A DNA stretch of 64,000 nt from Psychrobacillus sp032154225 (lineage in GTDB: Bacteria > Bacillota > Bacilli > Bacillales_A > Planococcaceae): assembly GCF_032154225.1 (NCBI RefSeq), contig NZ_JALDYF010000006.1:145948-209947 (forward strand), given 5' to 3'. The notes beneath the pieces are model-generated. The model was not told where the DNA came from. It ran no database searches and was given only the letters and a program-made list of their open reading frames with translations. This document shows positions 62,241 to 64,000 of this stretch, piece by piece; the first letter of the stretch is position 1, and each line of letters opens with the position of its first letter. The position numbers were made by a program, and so were the translations under genes.

Positions 62241-63557
62241 ATGAATGCTGTATTAATTGCGGTTGGTGTTATGTTAGTTTTGAGTTTACTTCGTATTAAT
62301 GTTGTCATATCACTGGTGATGGGGGCTTTTGTAGGTGGTCTCACAGCTGGTTTAAGTGTTTCAAATACAATCGAGGCATTTACAGGTGGATTAGGTGCTG
62401 GTGCAGCTATAGCGTTAAGCTACGGACTATTAGGAGGCTTTGCTGTTGCTATCTCTAAGACAGGTATACCGGATTTGCTAATAGTAGCGATTTTGAAGCT
62501 TGTGAAGAGGGAAGGGGACTCTCAAAGGAAGGGGTTAGCGAAGGGGCTAATCTTTTTATTGTTACTTATGATGGCTATTTTTTCACAAAACTTAATTCCG
62601 ATTCATATCGCTTTTATTCCATTATTAGTTCCACCGATTTTAAAAATCTTAAACATGTTGCAAGTGGATCGTCGTTTAATAGCTTGTATCTTGGCATTTG
62701 GTTTAATAACACCGTATATGTTTTTGCCATATGGCTTTGGTGCAATTTATCAGCAAATTGTCGCAACTCAAATGGAGCTGTCTGGACTTAAAATTTCATT
62801 AAGTGATATACCGCGTGCAATGGTCATCCCAGCACTGGGAATGGTGTTTGGGTTAGTGGTCGCTTTTGTTTTATATCGTAAGCCTAGGAGCTACCAGCAA
62901 GGTGACATCGAAGTAGAAGAGCTAAAGGCCGATGTGAGGATAAGCAATATTATTTTTACCGTATTTGCATTATTGGCGGCTTTATTCGTTCAAGTTGGAA
63001 CAGATTCAATGATAGCAGGAGCATTGTCTGGTATTACTGTCCTTTACGTAACTGGCGCCTTAAAGTGGCAAGAGGCTGATCACTTATTAATAGAAGGTAT
63101 GCGTATGATGGCGTTTGTTGGCTTCGTCATGATATCGGCAAATGGATTTGCGGCAGTAATTACGGCTACAGGACATGTTGAAAGTCTAGTAGCAAAGTCA
63201 GCTGACCTATTTTCGGATAATATAAGTTTGGCAGTTTTAATTATGTTGATCATTGGTTTATTTGTGACAATAGGAATAGGTTCGTCATTTGCTACTATCC
63301 CAATTATTGCAGCCATTTTTGTACCACTTGCTTTAGAACTCGGATTAAGTCCGTTAGCGACAATCGCTTTAATTGGAACGGCAGGTGCTTTAGGTGATGC
63401 TGGTTCACCAGCTTCAGACTCGACACTTGGTCCTACAGCAGGTCTAAATGTAGATGGACAACATAATCATATTTGGGATACTTGTGTACCGACGTTTCTT
63501 TGTTACAATATCCCTTTAATCGTTTTTGGTTGGTTTGGAATTGTGTTTCTTCTATAG
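62241..63557 (+). CDS. Na+/H+ antiporter-family membrane protein (YuiF-like)
   Basis: The 438-residue protein has about ten to twelve membrane helices. It resembles the Na+/H+ antiporter / ion transporter group to which B. subtilis YuiF belongs; some members probably carry amino acids instead. A conserved-looking stretch GTAGALGDAGSPASDSTLGPT lies near residue 375-395 (core LGDAGSPASDS). The ribosome binding site is weak. The substrate is not determined. It has its own promoter and stands alone before the S10 operon. Confidence 0.75.
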   Translation: MNAVLIAVGVMLVLSLLRINVVISLVMGAFVGGLTAGLSVSNTIEAFTGGLGAGAAIALSYGLLGGFAVAISKTGIPDLLIVAILKLVKREGDSQRKGLAKGLIFLLLLMMAIFSQNLIPIHIAFIPLLVPPILKILNMLQVDRRLIACILAFGLITPYMFLPYGFGAIYQQIVATQMELSGLKISLSDIPRAMVIPALGMVFGLVVAFVLYRKPRSYQQGDIEVEELKADVRISNIIFTVFALLAALFVQVGTDSMIAGALSGITVLYVTGALKWQEADHLLIEGMRMMAFVGFVMISANGFAAVITATGHVESLVAKSADLFSDNISLAVLIMLIIGLFVTIGIGSSFATIPIIAAIFVPLALELGLSPLATIALIGTAGALGDAGSPASDSTLGPTAGLNVDGQHNHIWDTCVPTFLCYNIPLIVFGWFGIVFLL

Positions 63558-63735
63558 TAGAAAGAAAAGTAGCACTCTACAAATGAAAGCATTTTTTCTT
63601 GTGGAACCAATTTCCAACAACGTTTTATTTGAAATTATGCGATGAATTTCATATACTAGGAAACGTATTAAAAAAGGTCGAAGCATTGATTAAATAAAGT
63701 GTACTAGTAATTTAAAAAGAATTTCGTAAAAACAC

Positions 63736-63764
63736 TTGCGAAATCTTTTTTTATTGTGTACAAT
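63736..63764 (+). promoter_or_regulatory. Promoter of the S10 ribosomal protein operon
   Basis: TTGCGA (63736-63741) and TACAAT (63759-63764) are 17 bases apart. The 175 bases between the antiporter gene and this promoter hold no gene I can support. Confidence 0.8.
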
Positions 63765-63771
63765 ATTGTAG

Positions 63772-64000
<229 letters not shown>

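Overview
The window is a low-GC Firmicute chromosome segment, most likely from a member of the Bacillales. The order radA, yacL, ispD, ispF, gltX, cysE, cysS, mrnC, rlmB, yacP, sigH, rpmG, secE, nusG, rplKAJL, rpoBC, rplGB, rpsLG, fusA, tuf follows the Bacillus subtilis plan. CtsR/McsA/McsB/ClpC, a CotD-like spore coat protein, a Cys T-box and an S-box riboswitch support this. A Planococcaceae/Caryophanaceae genus (Psychrobacillus, Lysinibacillus or Sporosarcina type) is an inference from overall look, not proven.

Layout. (1) 1-2300: rluF (partial), a DUF4003 gene, an acyl-CoA thioesterase and a small membrane protein. (2) 2327-15706: an ethanolamine utilisation (eut) operon with microcompartment shell genes. 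A sigma-A promoter drives the eutW-eutV two-component system. Two intrinsic terminators (before eutH and before eutA) each overlap a small hairpin with loop AAAGGC, which fits the binding rule of ANTAR regulators, so EutV probably acts by antitermination. The genes are eutH, eutS, eutP, eutA, eutB, eutC, eutL, eutE, eutM, pduL, eutN, a second eutM-like gene and a malate dehydrogenase. eutG, eutT, eutJ and eutQ are absent. (3) 15.7-25.5 kb: accessory genes, namely a membrane protein, rtcB-corA, a phosphatase, a BCCT transporter, an S-box riboswitch with no gene behind it, a coat protein, an LD-carboxypeptidase, a methyltransferase, and an RsgA-type GTPase plus GNAT acetyltransferase behind a 21-codon leader ORF and an attenuator. 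(4) 25.7-57.5 kb: the ctsR operon and the housekeeping block up to tuf. (5) 57.5-63.6 kb: a BceRSAB peptide-antibiotic sensing and detoxification module and an antiporter-family gene, lying between tuf and the S10 operon. (6) 63.7-64 kb: S10 operon promoter, leader and the start of rpsJ.

How the genes work together. EutH imports ethanolamine, EutBC (protected by EutA) splits it to acetaldehyde and ammonia, EutE makes acetyl-CoA, and PduL makes acetyl-phosphate, all within a shell of EutS/M/N/L. EutC, PduL and EutE carry similar amphipathic end helices that look like encapsulation peptides. The operon ends in a Bacillus-type malate dehydrogenase where an alcohol dehydrogenase might be expected. 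The leading candidates for new biology are a structured dispersed repeat (two copies, at 25533 and 34222) whose stem shows compensatory base changes, the leader-peptide/attenuator in front of rsgA-GNAT, the orphan S-box, and the eut operon's PduL fusion and malate dehydrogenase.
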